DNA of 64,000 nucleotides, taken from contig CAJJDO010000007.1 of NCBI GenBank assembly GCA_905183005.1, positions 558,001 through 622,000 on the forward strand, in the 5' to 3' direction. Positions 23,963 to 36,632 of this stretch are shown one piece after another. The notes beneath the pieces were generated by a model. That model did not search any database and was not told where the DNA came from. It saw only the letters and a list, made by a program, of their open reading frames with translations. The position numbers and the translations under genes were made by a program. This DNA comes from Paramecium pentaurelia. Its lineage: Eukaryota; Ciliophora; Oligohymenophorea; Peniculida; Parameciidae. Numbering within the stretch: the first letter of the stretch is position 1; the number at the start of each line of letters is the position of its first letter.

Positions 23963-26069
23963 TCACACATATAATGTTAACAAAAATGTATTTATTAGAT
24001 ATATTAAATCTTCCTTAGTTACAGTATTAATTTTAGAATCTCCAGAATCAGTAGAATTTGTAGATTAATTAGTGTCTGTTGAATTTAAAGATTAATTTGT
24101 ATCTGTTGAATTAGTTTATGTATCTGTTGAATTAGTTTATGTATCTGTAGAATTAGTTGATATATCTGTTGAGTTATTTGATGTATCTGTAGAATTGGTT
24201 GATGAATTTGAGGAACTATTATTGTTTGTATTAGTAGAATTAGTATCAGTGATTGTAGTATTAGAATTAGTATTATTTGAATTTGAAGTTGAATTTGACA
24301 AATTTACTGTAAGTAACTCAGTTAATTTATAATTATCACAAAAACCTCCTCTCAATACATAACCTGCTTTACATGATGTACATTTATTATAATTTTAACA
24401 TGTTAAACAATTCTAAAATTTACATAAATAATTATTACACTTGGACATCCAACACAATATTTAATATTTTCAAATACATAAGTAGAATCTGGACATTTTT
24501 CTAAGCAACTACCTTTGTATCTATAATTAGTGCATTTTACACTGCAATCCTTTGATGAATATCCTGACATACAAATGCACTATAATATATTAATTATATA
24601 ATACTTCTTTATTCATACAAAAACCTTTTGAACTACATGAATTTGGACATTCATCTAAATTTTAACAAAATTCTTCAGGATTTGAAGGGCATTTTAAATT
24701 ACCATAATATGATTCAGGAAGCTTTATGGTTTCTGTATTAGAACAATCAAATTCCTATCCATCAACAACCAACGATAATTTATTTTTTACATCACATTTA
24801 TATTATATGCAAGTGTAATCTGAATATGTTTATTTTTTTGAGACTGATCCAGACACACACATACTATCAGAACCAAAATGTTAAATTAAATCTGATGATT
24901 ACCAAGATTCAATATTATCAGGATCTCTACAATCATAATTTGAATAGATATAAAAATATTTGCATGATCCTGATAATTATTCAGAAATACATTTGGAAAC
25001 CCCTGATTTATAAAAGGAACAGCCTTTAGTTGAATCTCCTACACAGAATTCAGAATAATTGCCTCCTTAACATTATAGATTTGCAAATTCACATCCTTTA
25101 TTTTTTCCCCATAATGGTTAATCTGGTGAATAATCAGCTATTCGATAGAATCTTTTATAATAATTATTAATTTTACCCTGTGTCTTAAAATAATTAAAAT
25201 GTAAAATCTGTAATTAAAAAGTTTCCAGTCATATCTGAACCTGTCATTATTTCATTATAATAGAGATTTCTCTCAAAATGAGATCCTTAAGTTCCTGATC
25301 CTCCATTGTTTTCCATCTATAATCCTTTTAATGTAGTGCAATTAAAATGATATTGAATAAAATTAGTTACTCTTGGTGTTGATAAGTAAATCACTTTTGA
25401 AACAGTATAACTATTTGATGAATTATAACTTTCTCCTGTGACTGAATCATAATAACTAGAAAAGAAATCATCCACAAAACCTAATCCATGAATGACTTCA
25501 TGAACTGCAGTTTCAACATTATTTTCAAATAATGAATTAGTCATTTCTGATAATTTTGAATAATTTAAATTCCAAGAAACTAAAGCAATAATCGGTCTTA
25601 ACGTTATTTCATCAAAAATTGCAGGACCACAATATGCTAAATAGGTTTCTTTATCTGTATTCTCAGCATTGATAAATAAAACCTATATTCAAATAATATA
25701 TTATACTAAATCTGCATCATATTCTTTCTATTACAATTCTTCACTTATAGTGAATCCAAAAATTGATTTTGGATAACTACTTTTATAAGTAATCTTTTAA
25801 CTTGATCTTCTTATTAATAAATGTTTTTAAAAGAAAGTGCTTGTGATATCTAGAACTGTTTTTAAAAATTTTAGTGATTCAGCATCGTAAGAAGGATCCA
25901 AAAATTCATAATGAATCCTTAATGGTTCCCATGATAAAGAAGTAATATTTGGTTTACTCTCCTATAATTTACGTTTTGATCCTTCGCTCAATTTATAGTT
26001 CAATACTGAGTTCCCATTAACACAAGCCAACATTAGGAATGAAAATATAAACTAAAACATATATTTCAT
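23963..26069 (-). CDS. Leishmanolysin-type (M8) zinc metalloprotease with Cys-rich and Ser/Thr/Asn stalk
   Basis: ATG 26067-26069, TGA 23963-23965; introns 25683-25706, 25152-25176, 24580-24604 and 24413-24438; 668 aa. Signal peptide at the start (FSFLMLACVNG). The zinc motif HEVIHGLGF lies near residue 180, with the third His ligand expected in the GGSGTQGSHFERN stretch, as in GP63. It continues with the Cys-rich C-domain, then an EGF-like Cys segment (CICMSGYSSKDC), then a 100-residue repeat of NSTDT units rich in Ser, Thr and Asn, and a short hydrophobic end (LIYLINTFLLTLYV) that fits a GPI signal. Likely a cell-surface protease, heavily glycosylated. Confidence 0.9.
24060..24200. repeat. 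Tandem coding repeat (NSTDT units) in the protease stalk
   Basis: Roughly 21-30-bp units built around gtatctgttgaattagt repeat in register across the minus-strand protease gene. The encoded Asn-Ser-Thr-Asp-Thr units are potential N- and O-glycosylation sites. Copy number in such repeats often varies between strains (family knowledge). Confidence 0.7.
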
Positions 26070-26801
26070 TTTAATATTTATTTAAAATAATCAATTTAAA
26101 AATAATTAACTTTTATGCTGATTGTATAATAGGAATGTTTATGGTATTTTACTTAAAAGGAAATACTTAATAAATGCTTATAATTTTACAATAATGTTTT
26201 AATATTTAATATTCATAAATCATTGAATTTGATAAGATACAACATTAATAAATAAATAGGAGAAATACTTTTTATTTTAAAATAATATTCTTTAAATCAA
26301 TCATAAAGTCTTTTCGAGGAAATGTTTTATTATATATAAGATTTTTCTTTCTATATATGTAATTTTTAATTGTTTTTATAATATATAAAATTGATTAGAA
26401 CCTTTGTATTACTCTTAAATAGTCATTCCATTTCTTAAGATTGATATTAAATTTAGGGAATATATATTTATATAAAATGAATTATAAAGTTGAATTTAGT
26501 CTTAGTTCAAATAAATTATATAAAAGATTCATTCAAAAATATAAACTTTTTAGTGTATTTATTTGAAATTATGGATTTTATAAGAAATATGATTGAAGTT
26601 ATTTCATTGTTAATTTAATTTCAAATTGGAAATCTTTAGTAATATTCTATATTATTAAAATGTATCTGATGGGTTTTGTTATTTAATAGGAACTTACTTT
26701 AGGTATTATTAATAATAAAGATATTTTTGGAAAAACAGAATTTAATAATAGAGTTTTTGTATTATTTTTATAATTAACAATCATAATAATAATAAATTTT
26801 A
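26070..26801. other. Divergent intergenic region
   Basis: About 730 bp between the metalloprotease (minus) and the ATPase (plus). Short open frames exist (for example from 26478) but have AT-noise composition and stop quickly. It should contain both promoters. Nothing else recognised. Confidence 0.45.
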
Positions 26802-29800
26802 ATGATTAAAAACTCTGATTTAGAAGGGGATCTTATGATCGTTACTATCATACCATTAAGAATTATAGGAAGTAGAAAAATAATTGGGAGTATATTGTCT
26901 ATTTTAACTCTTTTTATATTTTCTTTGATGTATTTTAAAAACTTAAAATTTTAAGATGTCGGTGGTTTATAACAATAAAATTACGTTTTTATTACAAGGA
27001 AGAGAAGGAAATATTGTATGCAACACATTTACTTCTTATCAATTTACATGGAGAAAAGGAAATACACAAAGTTAAAAGGAATACAAATTCAAATTGCATA
27101 TATTTTAAATACAGACATATAGAATATAACTTTATAGATAATAAATTTCATCCTTTAGACACAGGATATGTTGGGAAGGATTTCAATCCATAAGATGTAA
27201 ATCCTTTGAGTGAAGGAAAAGTATTTGAATTAAATAGAACATTTGGAAATTGTGAAGTTGTAGTTCCTATCCCAAGTATTACTTCATTTTTTGAAAATGA
27301 ACTCACATCTCCTCTCTATTTCACATAATATACATCAATTACTGTATTTATGTTAGAAGGGTTTTATTAATTAGCAATTTTATAACCAATTATTGCATTA
27401 TTAACATCATTAATAAATTACATTATTCTAAGAAGAGCTATGTAATAATTAAAGAAAAAAGCAGAGAACTATTAGTAGATTTCAGTATATAGATAGAATA
27501 TATCTGGTAAGGTTGAATGTATAACAATTAATTCAATTGAATTAGTTCCTGGAGATGTAATCTAAATATATTGTAATTAAATATTACCATGTGATTGTTT
27601 GATTTTAACTGGAGAAGTATTAGTTGATGAATAATCATTAACAGGAGAATCTATTCCTGTATAAAAGGAGCATATTACAAAAGATTGTTCAAATAATTTC
27701 AATTATTAAACAAACAAAAAATCAATCTTGTTTGATGGAACTAAAATCTTGGATATAAAAAACACAGTCAAAGTTCTTGTTCTAAGAACAGGATACTTAT
27801 CATATAAAGGATAAATATTTCGAAATGCCTTATACCCAAAACCACCAAAGATTATATTTTTTATTGATGCAGTTAAATTCTTAGTTATAATTGCTGCTTT
27901 GATAATAGCATTATATTTTGGATTACTTTGGAAGATGGTTTTATTAGATTATGATCCAAGTTTAATTGCATTGAGATTAGGAGATGCAATAGTATGGATT
28001 CTACCTCCAAATTTAGTAACAGTTGTAAATCTTACAATGACAGCTACTCTAAGCAGATTGAAATTAAAAAAGATTTTAGGAACACAACCAGATAAAACAT
28101 TAGAAGCATCATAAACAGATGTTATTTGTTTTGATAAAACAGGTACTTTAACAACTAATGAAATAAAAGTAAAATATGTATTTGATGAAAAAAATAATAA
28201 AGTATAATCAATATCAGATAGAAAAATTTTATAAATATTGATGTCTTCCTGTCATTAATGTTACTTATTAGATAATTAATTGATAGGTGATACCTTAGAA
28301 ATTGCTATGATAAATTATTCTAATCTCAATATTTAATAAGATAATGAGTGTAAATTTAAAGTCATATTAAATGAGAATTAATCAAATTTGGGTAATGAAG
28401 AAATCACTTTAAAAGTTATAAAAATTTTTGAGTTTTCAAGTAATCTATAAAGAATGGGTGTAATAGCAATGAGTGATTAATATATAAGTAAGGATTAAGA
28501 AATAGGTTAAGGAGATACAAAAATTTAAAATTATTAATATTTTTATTTTACTAAAGGATCAGCTGAAAAGATCTCTTCCTTATGTATTTCTACACCTGAA
28601 GGATTTAGAGATTTAATAACATAAGAATCTCTAAAAGGAATGAGAATCATAAGTACTGGATATAAGAGAATAGATTTTTAGGATATTCATAAAACATAAA
28701 TTGAATTAGAATAACGTTTAAATTATTTAGGATCAATAATTTTTGAGAATGAATTAAAATAAGATTCAGGATAAACAATTGAAGAATTAAAGAAAGCATA
28801 ATTGAAATTGAAAATAATAAGTGGAGATCATATTTTGAGTTGCATAAATTGTGGAATTGAATGTGGAATAATTGAATTTTAACAACTTACTATTATAATT
28901 GATTATGATGCTGAGTAGAATGATCTTACATTATAGGAATTAAGTAATAATCAAATAAAAGAATTAGAAGGAAAGAGTATCAATTAAACATCTTATGAGA
29001 TGCTTTAATCTCTCTTACCAAGTTCATTATATGTAAATTCTATTTATGCTACTAAGACAAATTAGAATTACCAATGGGCAATAAGTGGTTAGGCTTTTGA
29101 ATATCTTAAAGATAAGAGGATATTAAATGAACTAATATATTTATGTTAAATTTTTGGTAGAATGAGTCCATCTTAGAAGAGTGAGATAGTAAAAATATTA
29201 TAAGAATAAAAATTTCATATATGTATGATAGGAGATGGATCTAATGATTGTCATGCATTAAAATAATCAAATATAGGAATATCATTTTAATAATGTGATG
29301 CAGCATTAACAGCCTCATTTGTAAATACAAATAACAGTATAAATTGTGTAATAGAAGTATTATTATAAAGTAAAGCTACATCATGTAATGTTATGGAGAT
29401 TTTCAAATATTATATGATTATAAATGTAAGTAAATATGTATCTGCATAATTAATGATGTATCAGATGCAGAATTTTAATAATGAAGAATTATTGTATCTA
29501 AATTATTTGAGTAATATTCCAATAATTGCTTTACAAACATTGACTCCTCCTTCTTAGAAATTGACTAAAGATAAAATTAACACTTCAATGATCAGTTTAT
29601 AAAATTTTATTCCTATTCTGATTATTCTTATCTTTAGTGGATTGAATATGTTAGGGAGTTATCTAATTCTTTATTATTAAGATTGGTATGTACCATATGA
29701 TAACAATGAGAATGATACTAGGTATTTCTTTTATGGAGATATGAATACTTAATAGTTCCTCAATATGAATATTTATTTTTTATTATCTTTTTATTCCATC

Positions 29801-30055
29801 AATACTTATGGACCATTTAAGATACCATTTTGGAAACAGTACCATTTGAATATTCCAGTCTTAGCATTCTTAATTTTGGGTATACTTATTTAATTTGTTA
29901 AAATGGAATCCATTGATAATTATTTAGGGTTAACTGATATCAAATTAAATGGATAATATTAACTCAATTAATTCTATTTCAATATTACAGTTTCGATACT
30001 AGTAATATTGATAGGAAGATTAGCATGGATTAAATAATATATATTTTAATAATGA
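26802..30055 (+). CDS. P5-type (ATP13A-like) cation/polyamine-transporting ATPase
   Basis: ATG 26802, TGA 30053-30055; intron 26930-26955; about 1075 aa. P-type ATPase hallmarks in order: LTGES (A domain, about residue 271), PPNL in the fourth membrane segment (about 393), the phosphorylation site FDKTGTLTTN (about 435), and MIGDGSND (about 801). The start (SLICRWFITIKLRF...ATHLLLINLHGEKEIH) matches the short P5B N-terminal hairpin region. P5B pumps act in late endosomes/lysosomes or vacuoles and several export polyamines. The usual PPALP/PPxxP is PPNL here, so substrate choice may differ. The stop overlaps the next gene's ATG by 4 bp. Confidence 0.92.
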
Positions 30056-31587
30056 TTATAAATAAAACATAATCAAACTTGAATAATATCAATTTCAATG
30101 ATATTATAATTCCAATAAAATTGTAGCATCCTTCAAGAAGAGTTCAAGTATTAGAAAATGGCAAAGCAATCTAATTATTGAAAAGTTATCAAAAAATCCC
30201 ATAGATTATAACAGAATTTAATTCTCCAATAATTGTCAATAGTATAAAATTAAGGAAAGACTCTAATTATTCATTATAATAATCATAACAATTAACTGAA
30301 AAAGAAAGTAAATAAACAAAAATTGATTCTGAATGTATAACCAGCAAATTTAAATAAATAAATCTTTAAAGTAGTTTACCTTAGATTCCTTTATCAACAA
30401 TTAATACTTAAACTAAATTAAATGATTTAACTAGAAGTACTAAATTGGTTTAATCACCTAAAAATAGTGATACAAAAAGATCGTTAGTGAGATCATAATT
30501 TAAAACGAATAGCAACAATTAAAAAAATAATCTTATAAACAATTCCACAACCACTGGTAGTAGTAAAGATTCAAGTTAAAATTAAAGCAATTAATAGTAT
30601 TAAATCTATGCTAAAAATATTATCTATTCATATTGTGGAAAACCAAGAAAAAGAAAAGTTAATGTTTCTGCTAAAAGTTTCATTGTTTATGATTGTATAG
30701 AGAATAGAATAGTTTCGTAAAGAAAGTGTAATAAAAAAATGGAAATTGCTAGTTTAACCAAAATTATGACATTCTACATAACAATGGTTATCTTAGAACA
30801 ATTCAATCTCAATTTTAAAGAGATCAAAGTCAAAGTTACTAAAAAAGCATCTGAGACCATAGGTACAACATCAGAATTAAAATACAATGACATCTTAACT
30901 ATTTAAGATTTATTATATGGATTGATGTTACCTTCAGGAAATGATGCTGCAACACTCATTGCCTAGGCTATTGGCACAATTATGTATATTTATAACACTA
31001 TACAGTTAGATTATTTTATGAATCTTAAAAATATTTGGATTATAGATTAATAGATATTGAATAAATGAGTGCTGAAGGACATTATTATAATGTTGAATTG
31101 AAGACTTAATAATGTCCTATTGAAATTTTTATAAGCAAAATGAATTATTATTCAAATTTAATGGGTTAATAAAATACTTAATTCGCTTGTGTTCATGGAT
31201 TGGCTAATGAAGATAATGTATGTAAATATATTATACTAGTATTCAAGTTGTCATGATATAGTATTATTATCATTAGAATGTTTGAAATATGATATATTTC
31301 AATAAGTCATTTCCTCTAAAGAATATATTTCTAAATCACAAAACAATAATAAATGTTATGAATGGAAAAATACAAATAAATTATTAGAAAAAGGTTTTTT
31401 TGGTATTAAAACTGGGGTAACTGATTCTGCTGGTCCATGTTTAGCAAGTGCTTATCGATCTAATGAAATGGAATATTACATCATTGTTGTGTTGAGCTGT
31501 AAGAATTTGCAATTAAGATTTGATGAAACTATTTCATTGTTATAACATGCAAAATACAAAAAGTCTTTGAATTCAATTATATAATGA
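30052..31587 (+). CDS. D-alanyl-D-alanine carboxypeptidase-like serine peptidase (S11, PBP5-type)
   Basis: ATG 30052, TGA 31585-31587; introns 30984-31009 and 31218-31239; 495 aa. The C-terminal 290 residues contain all three penicillin-binding-protein motifs: SLTK (Ser about 234, nucleophile), SGND (about 295) and KTGVT (about 437), plus a YSSCHDIVLLSLECLK helix typical of S11. The first 200 residues are low-complexity and hydrophilic with no signal peptide. In bacteria this enzyme trims peptidoglycan stem peptides. A ciliate has no peptidoglycan of its own, so the role could be digestion of engulfed bacteria or another amide target; origin by gene transfer is plausible. The ATG overlaps the ATPase TGA. 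Confidence 0.9.
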
Positions 31588-32463
31588 ATAAATCATATAA
31601 TTACTTATTCAAATCCATCATTGTAATAGACTCAAGTAAACTAAACTTATAAATAAATGTTGTAAAGAGTGATCTTCTACTTTATACTTCATTTTGATGT
31701 AAAACAATCTAGTTACTTTATAAAAGATTTTGGTCTATACATAAACAGATCATCTTATAAGTAGTATTCCTTAAAAACAAAATTAATTCTATTGTTATTA
31801 TGTAGTTTTATAACATTTATGAAAGAGACAAATTGAAAATGTTCTTATTATTAATTTGGATAAATGATATCAAATAGTAAAATAACTATATTTATGTTGA
31901 AAAGTTAAGATGAATTATCAGTAAATTATAAATAGAAATGACCAATCAAAATGGCTTTGAATATATAGAAGTTTTTTAGAAATAGAATTCTTAGTTTGAT
32001 GAAGTATTATAAATAATTACTTAAAAAAATATACAAGAAAATTGAGTTAAATTAAATTGATTAACATAATCAAGAAAAACTGAATATCATGTGGAGTACA
32101 TTAAATTACCATATTACCATAATGAAAAAGAAGATAAAATTAAGTAATTAATATGTTGTTGATTACACTTTATTGATTGATATGTATTTTATAGATATAT
32201 CACTTGAAAATATTATCTAATTTATCATATTTTTCATAAATTTTCATAATTTTCTTTAATCCTTATGTATTCCTTTTATAGAGTAAATCTTAACATAATT
32301 TATTCAACTTTAAAGAAATCTAGAAAGGAATTTCAATCTAGAAAAACAACATTTAGAGAGTATTCTTTATAAATACATAGTATTTTCTAGAAATTTTAAT
32401 AGAAAATATAATGAGTTTTAAAGTAATCTTTTTTTACAGAAATAAAATAATTAAAAATTAGTA
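31588..32463. other. Gap with a possible small broken gene
   Basis: About 875 bp without a clean gene. Around 31990-32165 plus-strand pieces look coding (NQNGFEYIEVFQKQNSQFDE in one frame, YIKLPYYHNEKEDKIKQL in another) and a candidate 29-nt intron sits at about 32045-32073, but the frames do not join. Could be a short gene with base errors or a remnant. 32170-32460 shows only AT-noise composition. Confidence 0.3.
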
Positions 32464-33113
32464 ATGCAAAAGACAATGTAAATTTTATTCTCGAAATTTC
32501 TCTAGCTCCCCCATAGTTAAATGGGCTTAAAGAAAAGACAATGTGTTTCTAACAGTTGAAGTGAGAGATTTGAAAGATGAAAAGGTTGATTTGACTTCAA
32601 GCTCACTTAAATTTTAAGCTACTGCAGAAGGCATTAATTATACTTTTGAAATTAATTTCTTTGCAGAAGTTGTTGTTGAAGTACTCTAATTAATTATATC
32701 TTTTTAGGAAAGTAAATGGACCAATTATGGATTGAATGTCAGATTTATTTTATCAAAGAAGGATAAAACTGCTTCATATTGGTCTAGATTAATCAAAGAG
32801 ACACATAAATTATAATATTTATAGGTTTGATATATTTTCTAATAAAAGGTCGATTGGACAAAGTATATTGATGAAGATGATGAAGCTGAAGAAGGAGGTA
32901 AAGGCTTAGATGATTGGGATTAGAACAAATTCTAAAATTTTGATTAAGGTGGTGCAGATGAAGATGATGAAGAGGGTGAAGAAGAATAGCCAAAAGAGGG
33001 TATAGATTAAAGCCATATTATTAGGAAATGTTGATGATTTAGAGAAAGAAGAAGAAGTCTAAAAAAATGATCAAGCACCATAGGAAGGTGAATAAGAGAA
33101 ATAAGTAAATTGA
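32464..33113 (+). CDS. p23/Sba1-like HSP90 co-chaperone
   Basis: ATG 32464, TGA 33111-33113; introns 32478-32505, 32681-32707, 32825-32848 and 33000-33024; 181 aa. CS domain from the start: PIVKWAQRKDNVFLTVEV, SLKFQATAEG, SKWTNYGLNVRFILSKKD, YWSRLIKE and VDWTKYIDEDDE, which includes the p23 WPRLTKE-like and VDW.KW.DEDE signatures. The tail is very acidic, as in p23, where it binds client proteins. It acts with HSP90 in the cytosol, stabilising the ATP-bound closed state. The first exon is only 14 nt. The second intron is 27 nt with no TGA, so retention would add nine residues in frame. Confidence 0.93.
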
Positions 33114-33273
33114 TTAAGATATATTATATCTATGTTTAAATAAGATGATGTTTTTTATTTTCTGTCATTTTATATTATAATAAAGGCTATTGTTAGTTCT
33201 TTTTTAAATAAATTGTGCTATTTAATTAAAACCAATCGATATATGAAAATAATAATAAAATATATTTTCATTA

Positions 33274-33666
33274 TCATTTGTTTTTGCTTTATTTAAGAAT
33301 TGAAAATAAGATAACTTCATTTTCTGTTTACTCTTCTTTAAACCTCTGATCAAGTCGAGGGTTAATTTTCTCTTTATCTATGCCTTAGGTACACAATTGT
33401 AAAGTATCCTTAATCTAAACTACTTCTTCTTCTGGTTCGAAAACGCAAACAGTAATGAAATTATCAAAGTTAATTCCATATCCACTACCTTTTGCAATCT
33501 TTCTTCCTTTGGTATCATATCGATCACTCCGACATGATTTATATCTAATTTTCTTCCTTTAAATGATTATTGGTTCAAAGTCATCAGGCTCTTCAGGTAT
33601 ATCTTCTTAATCCTCAACCTAAGCTCTACTTAGAACCAATTTGGGTCCTAAACAACTGGTTCGCAT
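33274..33666 (-). CDS. Hypothetical 130-aa protein
   Basis: Intronless frame of 130 codons from ATG 33664-33666 to TGA 33274-33276. Acidic stretch (VEDQEDIPEEPDDFEP) followed by a basic one (QRKKIRYKSCRSDRYDTKGR) and a GSGYGINFDNF segment. GC content is higher than the surroundings, as expected for a coding region. No family recognised. Confidence 0.7.
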
Positions 33667-33858
33667 GGAAAAGCTAATTATTAATATAATAAACTTTCAT
33701 TTTTGTTAATAAATAAAAGGAATCTCAAAAAATTATAACATTTACATTCAATAAGAGTTTATCGAAGATTTACTTTTAATAATTAAAGCATCAATAAAAA
33801 TAAATATGCAAAATTCTGCTTATCACTATAACAAAATAAATTAAATTATTTAATATTC

Positions 33859-35427
33859 ATGCAGCATAAGGAAGAATCTAATTTAAATGAAACTATTGAT
33901 AATTAAAGTCATCAAGAATTTACATACTTTGATGAAATTTTAACGTATATTGGTTTTAGTAATAAATGTCAATATTAACACTTTTTTAGGAAAATATTAA
34001 ATTTATGTCTTTATAATAGTTGGTTTAATTGGAATGTGTGATGGAGGAGAAACATAAGCTATTTCTATAGTATTTCCAATTTTGGAGAAAGAATGGAATG
34101 TTAGTGATTCCTAGAAAAGTCTTTTGGGATCATTAATATATATTGGATATTTCATAGGATCTCTATTTTCAGGTGTATTTGCTGATAAATATGGAAGAAG
34201 ATCATCTTTAATATTATCATCAGGAATTATGTTTATATGTGCAATAATTGGAGCATTTATGCCTAATTTTATTTCTTATATGATATTCGTATGACTTAAA
34301 ACTATTATAGAGAATATTCTTAGTTACATGTGTTGGATTTATAATTCCAGTTTCATTTAGTATGTTAGCTGAAAATACACCATTAAAGAGTAGAGGAATA
34401 GTTTTGGTTACAATTGGTTTTTTTTATACTGCTGGAGAGTAAGTATATTAAATTATATAGATTAACTGTTTGTTTACTTACATATATATTTATGCCTAAT
34501 TTAGTATCAGGAAATTGGAGAGCAGTACTTTGTTGGGCATCTGCTCCAGCGTTATTAACATTTCTGATATCAAATTTTCTTTTATTAGAAAGTCCAAGAT
34601 ATCATTTGATAAAAGGGAATGTAGTAGAAGCTTCTTAAGTAATTAAGAAAATATTTTAATTAAATAATAAAGAACCTATTGTAATACCTATAACTACATA
34701 TCAAAATATTTCATTAGAATTAATCAAATAAGAGAAAGAGGAATAAGGATTATAGGAAGATTTGAAAGATAAATCATTTTTGGAATCATATTTTATTCAA
34801 TTTAGAAAACTTCTTAAAAATCAATTTATCAAAATAACTTTAGTTGTTTGGTATTAATGGTTTGTAAATACTTTTGTATATGCAGGAGTAACATTTTTAT
34901 TACCTTTAACATTAAATAAATTAAATCCTGGTGAACCTCAAGATGATGATGTTGAAGATCTTAAAGTTATTACTTTAAGTTGTTTAGGAGAGATACCTGT
35001 GATATTTATTGCTATGATTATTGTAAATATCAGAATATTTGGAAGGAAAAATTCATTATTTTTATCATATTTTGGAGTTGGTTTAGTTGGATTGTTGATT
35101 GCAATAATAGCAAAAGGTGGTTATTTCTTTGCATCAATGATATTCTTTTTGAAAATGTTTATAAGTTTCTCATTTACAGTATCCTATCAATTTGTTAGTG
35201 AATTATACCCAACATATATGAGAGCAAGTGGATTGGGTTTTGCATCATCAGTAGGAAGATTAGGTAGTATTATTATGCCATGGATTGTTGTGTATATAAA
35301 TGACATAGGCACCTTTCTATCATATGGAATTTTTGGGATAATATCTATGGTAGCAGCTATTGCAACTCTATTATTACCATTTGATACATATTAAAGAGAA
35401 TTAGATAAAGTAGTAACAAAAATTTGA
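33859..35427 (+). CDS. Major facilitator superfamily transporter (SV2/organic-ion-transporter-like)
   Basis: ATG 33859, TGA 35425-35427; introns 33959-33989, 34289-34310 and 34439-34460; 497 aa. Two bundles of six membrane segments. The first bundle has the MFS motif between TM2 and TM3, GVFADKYGRRSSLI (D..GRR), and an acidic GMCDGGETQ at TM1 typical of SV2-like members. Later: ESPRYHLIKGN before the central loop, and ELYPTYMRASGLGFASSVGRLGS near TM10-11, the sugar/organic-ion transporter signature. The substrate cannot be read from sequence. It is tail-to-tail with the SANT gene, 25 bp apart. Confidence 0.9.
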
Positions 35428-35452
35428 TAATTTAATATTATTTATTTAATAT

Positions 35453-36394
35453 TCAATCACTTACAAAATCTTCATCTAATATTATTCCAAAATCATCATC
35501 ATTTTAGTATTCAGTTTCTACTTCTAATTTTTATGCAATTCTATTTTATATTTAATTTTATTTTTAAGATTTAGATTAATTTAAAGCTGCTTAAAATTCT
35601 GAATAATAATTTAATTATTAATTATCTATTTGATTCATAGAATTATTTTCATGTGATTTATTTGGTTTCCTTTTAGTTTCATTAAATTACATAATTTCAT
35701 CAAATTATTATTATTCTTTTGTCTTTTTTGGTTATTATAATGATTTTGAAATCTTATAAAGTAATTTCTTTAATCTTTCCTCACATTAAGGTACTGAAAA
35801 TCCTGTTTCTTATTCAAAATTGCTTAATGGAATTCCATAAAATGCATATCCTAATAATCTTGCATCTTTTTCATTATTCCATTTATGTAATTAATTTGCT
35901 AAACCTTTTTATTTAAATTAATCTTAAATATATTTTGGATATCTTTCAGGTATTCTCTTAAATATTTCACTCCAATCTCCATTATATAATTCATATAAAA
36001 ATAATAACAATTCTTCATCTTCCTTATACCAATATTAATTTAAAAGTACTAAATCTTTATCTTCTCCTTCTAAATTTAAACAAGAATCTCTTATTTTTGC
36101 AAATCTTCTTTTACATGAAGCAATATCTTTTGTTTTAACAACCTTTTATACCATTTCCCAATCTTTACCTAATTTATCTACCATTTGTAATAATAAAATA
36201 TCTTCATTTAATTCCCAAATAGGTTTAGGTTTTTGATTTATAAGATTTTTATATCTCTCCTCTAATAATGGTTTAGATTTAATATTCATCACTTTTGCAA
36301 TCTTATCCCAATCTCTTCCATATATTTCCACTCCTTAAAGTAATTAATTATCTTCTTATTTAGTCCATGTTCTTCCAGGTTGTACCTTTTTCAT
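35453..36394 (-). CDS. SANT/MYB-repeat protein
   Basis: Intronless frame of 313 codons from ATG 36392-36394 to TGA 35453-35455. The N-terminus has MYB/SANT repeats: RTWTKQEDNQLLQG...RDWDKIAKVM, PIWELNEDILLLQMV...KDWEMVQKV, and a third WYKEDEELLLFLYEL...DWSEIFKR. The C-terminal 150 residues are Gln/Asn/Lys-rich. Likely chromatin- or DNA-binding. Third of four MYB/SANT loci in the window; unlike the others it has no intron. Confidence 0.85.
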
Positions 36395-36632
36395 TAAAAT
36401 TACTATTCTAATTAAGACTTAATGTTTAATTCATATTCACTAAATATTACAATACAATTTAATTATTATTAAAAATCATTAAATTTATTAGAATTTTTAA
36501 AGAGATTATTAAATATTATCTTTATTTTGAAAATAAATAAGAATAAAAATCTATAATATTATTATTAGTTTAATTTTCTATAATTGTAAATAATAATAAG
36601 TTTATGTAAATCTTTTAATATAAATATTAATA

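Noticed and set aside
34980..35198. Plus-strand frame overlapping the MFS gene
   Set aside because: Out-of-frame shadow; the MFS frame through the same region contains the transporter signature.
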